From contig JBBPUQ010000002.1 of the NCBI GenBank assembly GCA_038501195.1, forward strand, positions 4,318,501 to 4,382,500: a stretch of DNA of 64,000 bases. Direction: 5' to 3'. Every line of letters begins with the position of its first letter. Position 1 is the first letter of the stretch. Below are positions 59,128 to 64,000 of the stretch, piece by piece. This DNA is from Nemania diffusa (Eukaryota; Ascomycota; Sordariomycetes; Xylariales; Xylariaceae). The position numbers and the translations under genes are program-made. Under the pieces are notes generated by a model. The model saw only the letters and a program-made list of their open reading frames with translations, was not told the origin of the DNA and did no database searches.

Positions 59128-60589
59128 GGCGCATGTGCATCACAAGCTACCTAGGTTGGTAGGTATTTCATACTCGCAGGACTGACTGGTGAGATAGGAA
59201 GGTTGCCCGTCGAGAGCTCCGCTTTACGCCTGAGTACGTAGTAGATACCTATCCAGCTAAGTCGAGGTTGGCAAGCTGTACATCTGGTGATAGCTTGGTG
59301 TGTTTGTTGTCGCATTCACTAGCTGCACGCCTTCTGGCGAACATGCAGTAATTAGCTGTACTGATTTAACGTTTGTATTATTACATGCGTTACAGCGTAT
59401 TGTAGTTGTGAAGCTGGTGCTACCTAACTGCACGGATGAAAATTGCACACCCTACACCCAGGTAATTAGCCCCTTATCTTAGGTACCTAGGTAGGTATTT
59501 GTAGTTCAATCAACGTAACAGTGGGGGTAGTAGTGGGGACCTCTTTAGAAACGAGGGGTTGTATACTCTGTACAGGGGCCGACTCCCAGGTATTTACCCA
59601 GCAGACCTACATCGTACTATACAGTACCTAAGATTGGTGTAGGTTCTGTATTTTTCGATAGTCCAGAACCCCTCAAAGGGCTGAACGTAGCGGGGCACTT
59701 CCCGTTTTTAACTACTACCTTGCCGCTATAAGATACCTAGGTAAGGTTAGTACTTTAGCTCGCCCGCCCGTATCTTTAAGATATTAACGTGTAAAGGCTC
59801 TTTTTTCAATGATAGTTATCTCTATCCTTTTAAGAATTCCTAAGATTAAATACCTAAATAGATATCCGTGGTTCTTTATGAGGATAGACGGTAAATAGTG
59901 GGGGAGAGGACTCTGTCTTGCGCGGCTCTACTGATTATCTAGGTACGCATAGGTTTAGGTATGCACTGTACTTAAGGCATTTTAGTAAGGCCTGAGCACC
60001 CCCGACGCTAGTGTTAGTCTCATATTAACCTCCACTTTATGGGAGCCAACACTTTTATCACGGATATTCGATGCGGCACAGCATACCTATATACCTACCT
60101 AACTATTACTTGCCTCTACCTAGGTAGGTATACTACGTACGTACAGCACACTCTATGGCAGAGTCCATGGTACTCACCAGAGCACGCTATGTATAAGACA
60201 ATATCACGTAATCACGCCATTACTATGTCTCTGTCACCGTGTCCTCTTTTGTGGGTTTACTATCTACAAGTACGCAGTGCGTCGAGGTATTAATTGTTAC
60301 GGCATGAGTGTGTTTCTAGGACTCAGTTGCCTGACTTCGGTAGACCCGAGATCTCCCAGCTTACGTGGAGACAACCGCATTGGCTCACATGTAAAGTACC
60401 GTGCATAGCGACGCGCAGTTCTCTCTACTTCGAATCAGGGGAAACTCTCTGTCAGCGCCCACGTTACATTGTTACGGTCGCCCACAGGGCTTACTGTCTC
60501 ATAATTCAATTTGGTAACTACGCCGATACCACTAAAGCCCACTTTTTTCTTCTACTCTCCTTCTTAAATCAAACTTGCAACCTAACTTT
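59128..60589. other. Gene-free transition region
   Basis: Between TFC6 and the AT-rich block there is no supportable gene. ACCTAGGTAGGTA tracts occur at 59480-59500 and 60115-60135. Base composition is normal until about 60585 and then changes sharply. Confidence 0.55.
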
Positions 60590-63500
60590 TTACAATCATT
60601 TTTTTAATTTAGTAATAATTTATTTAAACTTTTATATAAATTAATATATATATAGTTAATTTAATTATATTTTAAAATAGCTATATAAATTAAATGTAGT
60701 TTTTTTAAATTAAATTTATTATGTATAATTTATAAATGTATTAATTTTATACAGTTTATATATTTTACTTTTTTATTAATTTTATTTTATTTGCTACAAT
60801 TATTATAGTTGTTATATAATTTTATATAAATAAATTTTATTTTTATATTTTTAATAATATTAAAAACAACTATAAATGTTTTTAAATATTTTAGCTTGCT
60901 TTAAACTATATAAGTAGTTTTTAATTTATTAATAAATATATTTATTAACTACAACTATATTTTATATTAATAAACATTATTTTTATATTTTTAGCAGTAT
61001 TAACTTTAACTGTAAATGTTTTTAGCTATTTTAGCTAATTTTATATTGTATAAATATATTTTAACTTATTAATAAATATATTAAGTAATAGTAACAATAT
61101 TTTATATTAATAAACATTGTTTTTATATTTTTAGTAATATTAACTTTAATAGTTAACTTTTTAAAAAACTTAAAGCTTTTTTATATTATATAAGTTTATT
61201 TTAATTTACTAATAAATATATTTTGCAGTAGTTACAGTATATTATATTAATAAATATTGTTTTAATATTTTTAAAAACATTATTTTTAATTACTAATAAC
61301 TTTAAAAACTTAAAAATATTTTAAGTAACATAAGTATAATTTAATTAAATAGTACATATATTTTTATTAAAGTTAAAAAATTCAATTAATATATCTTTTA
61401 ATTAAAACTTTTAAAAATAAATCTATATTATTAACAAAAATATAAATTTATATAAATATATTATTTATATTACAACTGCAGTAGTATTACTATATAATAT
61501 TTCGATTGTTTTATTAATATATTATATAGTAAAACATTTAAAAAATTAAAACATAATTAATTAAAACAAAAATAGTACTATTAAACAGTATGTTTTATTT
61601 TTTAATTTTTAATATATTGTTTTTTTTTTGCTATATAAAATTGCAGTAATTTTAATTATATTATATAAAATATATAAACAGTTTATTAAAATTAAACTTA
61701 ATTAAATATACAGTTAATAGTATAGCATTATTAAAGCTTACAAAAGTATAAAAGTATATAAAACAACATTAAAATATATAATCAATTTAAATATTAACTA
61801 ATTAATATAGCTTTTTATTTATTAATTTATTAGTATTTAAGCTATTTGTTTTTGTTTCTTATACTTTTTAACTTTTTTATATTTTACGAAAATTTTTTTT
61901 TATATGCTTTTGTTACACTTTGTTTTATTTATTTTTTTTTTATTATTTATATATTGTTAATTTTTTGCTTTAATTATTATTATACTTTTTCGATTGTTTT
62001 TAAACTTTAAAGTTAATAATATATTTTTGCTTATTTTGCTTATTATATATATACTAGTTAACAACATTAAAAAACAAACTTTTTTTATTGTTAAAAAACT
62101 TCGTTAATATATATATAACTAAATTTACTGCTTTTTAAATATAATTTTTATATAATTTTTTAGTATATTTTATATTATATTAAGCTAATATAATTTGTTA
62201 TAAATATTTATATGCTATTATAATTTTAAAGTTATTATATCGAACCGAAAATATTAAAAAGTCGAATATAAAAAAAATATTTAAAAATATTGTATCGCTA
62301 TTATATATTATTTGTTTATTAAAGATGTAGTAAAAAAAACATATATATAATATATATATAGTAAATCTTTTAGCTTAAATAATAAATGTATTATTTCTAG
62401 TAGCAATAAATTTAGTAATATTTATACTAATTATTTCTACTTAAGTATTAGCTATAACTATTTGTTTTGTATTAATAAATTATAACTTTAGTTAATTAAA
62501 CATAAAAAAATAACTGCTAATTTGTATTAACTTAAAAAAAAAAAAGCAAGCAGTTGCAAAAAAAGCTTAGAAATTTTTTAAAAAGTTTATAAAGAAAATC
62601 TTTAGTTAAGTATTTATTAAAAAGTTAAAAAATTAGCAGTTTATATTTAAATAAACTATTTATAATAAAACTTCAGTTAAATCGCTTTATAAAAAGCAAT
62701 ATATATAAATAATAGTATTATAAATAAAAAATAAACAAATAAAAAATAGAAAATATTTATATAATAACGTTATATTATATAATACTGTAATAAAACACTA
62801 AGTTTTATTATATATATAAAGCTTGATATATTAATTAAACCGATTTTTTGTATATATTAAAAAATGTAAGCAGTTTAAACTTGTATTAACTTAAAATAAA
62901 AAATTTAGTATTAAAAAACTTTAATTTTTATAAAAATATAATTATTTTATAATATTATAATAGTATATTTATATATAAAATCTATTAGTTTTTATTATAA
63001 ACATATAATATCGATATAAAACAAATAACTTTATATTGTTAGTTTTAAATATAAAATATAGCGTTTAAACAAAAGCAAATAATTTAAACTAAAAGTTTTA
63101 ATAAAACAATTCGATACTGTTATTTTAAGTTTAAACTAAATAATATAAAGATTTTAAAAAAGCTTAAAAAGCAATACTTTTAAATCAGCTAAAGCAAGCT
63201 TGAACAATATTAATATAAGCTAAAAATATATCAATAAAAAACACTAGACCAAACTACATATTTGTAAATACAGCTTTGCGAATTTTTTAATAAACAGTTG
63301 CTATTTTTTTATATAATACTACATTTATTACAACGTAACTTATATTAGTATATATAAAAAACAACAGCAATTAACTTTTTTTACAATATTATATTCAAAA
63401 CATTTAAAAAATATTACTTTTAAGCGTTAATAAAACAACTATAAACAATTAAAAACAATTGTATTAGCTAAACAATACTAAGTTTAAATTATATATAATA

Positions 63501-64000
63501 TATTAACAAATACTGCAAACTACAACATTAAAGTTTTAAAATATATAGTGTAATTAATATATATTTATGTTATATTGTTTAGTTTTATATCAAAACAATA
63601 ACTGTAATAAAAATTATAATACTTGTTTAATATATACATTATGTTTAACAAATGGACTTTTTACTAATAATAATATGCTTAAATCAAAAATATAAAACAG
63701 TATTAACTGTAATAACATATTATTAGCTTTTAACAAGTAATAGTAATATATACTTACTAAAGCTATATTAAAACGAGTAAAGTGAACTAATATACAATTT
63801 AAGTTAGCTAAATCAAGCTCGATCAATTTTTGAAAAAAACACTAAAAATAAAATACTTTTGTCTAAGTTATAACTACTTTAGTTTAATAACTGCTAGTTT
63901 TATAAAAAAAATACAAAAAACTAACAAATTAAGTTTTAGTAGAACTAACTATATAAAAAATATAAGATATTTTAGCAAATATATTATTTGAAAATGTATT
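60590..64000. repeat. Extremely AT-rich block (isochore) to the right edge
   Basis: Sample lines contain only 5-10% G+C (for example 3 of 60 bases at 62701-62760 and 6 of 60 at 61021-61080), against about half in the genes. No open frame of plausible protein composition exists; the largest (63614-63826, minus) codes mostly Ile, Leu, Tyr and Asn. The boundary with normal DNA is abrupt. This pattern fits DNA mutated by repeat-induced point mutation (RIP), a centromere-like region, or both. Confidence 0.85.
60651..61350. repeat. 140-bp tandem repeat, about five units
   Basis: Units start at 60791, 60931, 61071 and 61211 (60651 is a weaker first unit) with an exact 140-bp spacing. They align to each other with no gaps. 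Landmarks are AATAAATATA at unit base 1, TTATATTAATAAA at base 31 and TTTTATATTTTTA at base 51, each at the same offset. The unit after 61351 is barely recognisable. Confidence 0.85.

Noticed and set aside
63614..63826. 70-codon frame in the AT-rich block
   Set aside because: The composition is simply that of AT-rich DNA (Ile, Leu, Tyr, Asn, Lys). At best it is an eroded transposon fragment that cannot be identified by eye.

Overview
The window looks like nuclear DNA of a filamentous ascomycete (Pezizomycotina; a sordariomycete is my inference). Genes carry short GT-AG introns of roughly 50-430 nt. The products are typical fungal housekeeping proteins. Intergenic DNA is full of AGGTAGGTACCT-like tracts, and the right end drops abruptly into DNA of about 90% A+T, as expected for a mutated (RIP-like) repeat isochore. 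I find no tRNA, rRNA, CRISPR array or bacterial-style operon.

Layout. 1-1165 (-): 5' part of a fungal C2H2 zinc-finger gene running off the left edge. 5177-6260 (-): sulfotransferase-like P-loop protein. 10348-12123 (+): metallo-beta-lactamase-fold protein. 13049-14488 (-): penta-EF-hand protein. 16342-17373 (+): ChaC/Gcg1 glutathione gamma-glutamylcyclotransferase with a 5-nt microexon. 18066-18848 (-): small RRM protein. 23074-25852 (+): 891-residue basic, disordered fungal protein. 25944-27042 (-): CitE-like lyase. 30061-30690 (+): secreted precursor with three Lys-Arg sites. 37671-39245 (-): Ran1-type kinase. 50041-53019 (-): Prp4 spliceosomal kinase. 53784-54104 (+): TMA7. 54974-56382 (+): PAQR/Izh receptor-like membrane protein. 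56630-59127 (-): TFIIIC subunit Tfc6/Sfc6. 60590-64000: AT-rich block containing a 140-bp tandem repeat.

Most genes were assembled by joining open frames at GT-AG sites so that conserved family motifs become continuous. Exon coordinates are given in each entry. The gene-dense right part (50-59 kb) groups basic RNA and translation functions: splicing kinase, ribosome-associated factor and Pol III transcription factor. The left and middle are gene-poor, with 3-11 kb gaps. I see no biosynthetic cluster or defence system.

The points most worth checking are the 5-nt microexon in GCG1, the Kex2-type peptide precursor at 30 kb, a 188-bp hairpin element flanked by TA (42934-43121), the 140-bp AT-rich tandem repeat, and the stop-free 69-nt intron inside the kinase activation segment.
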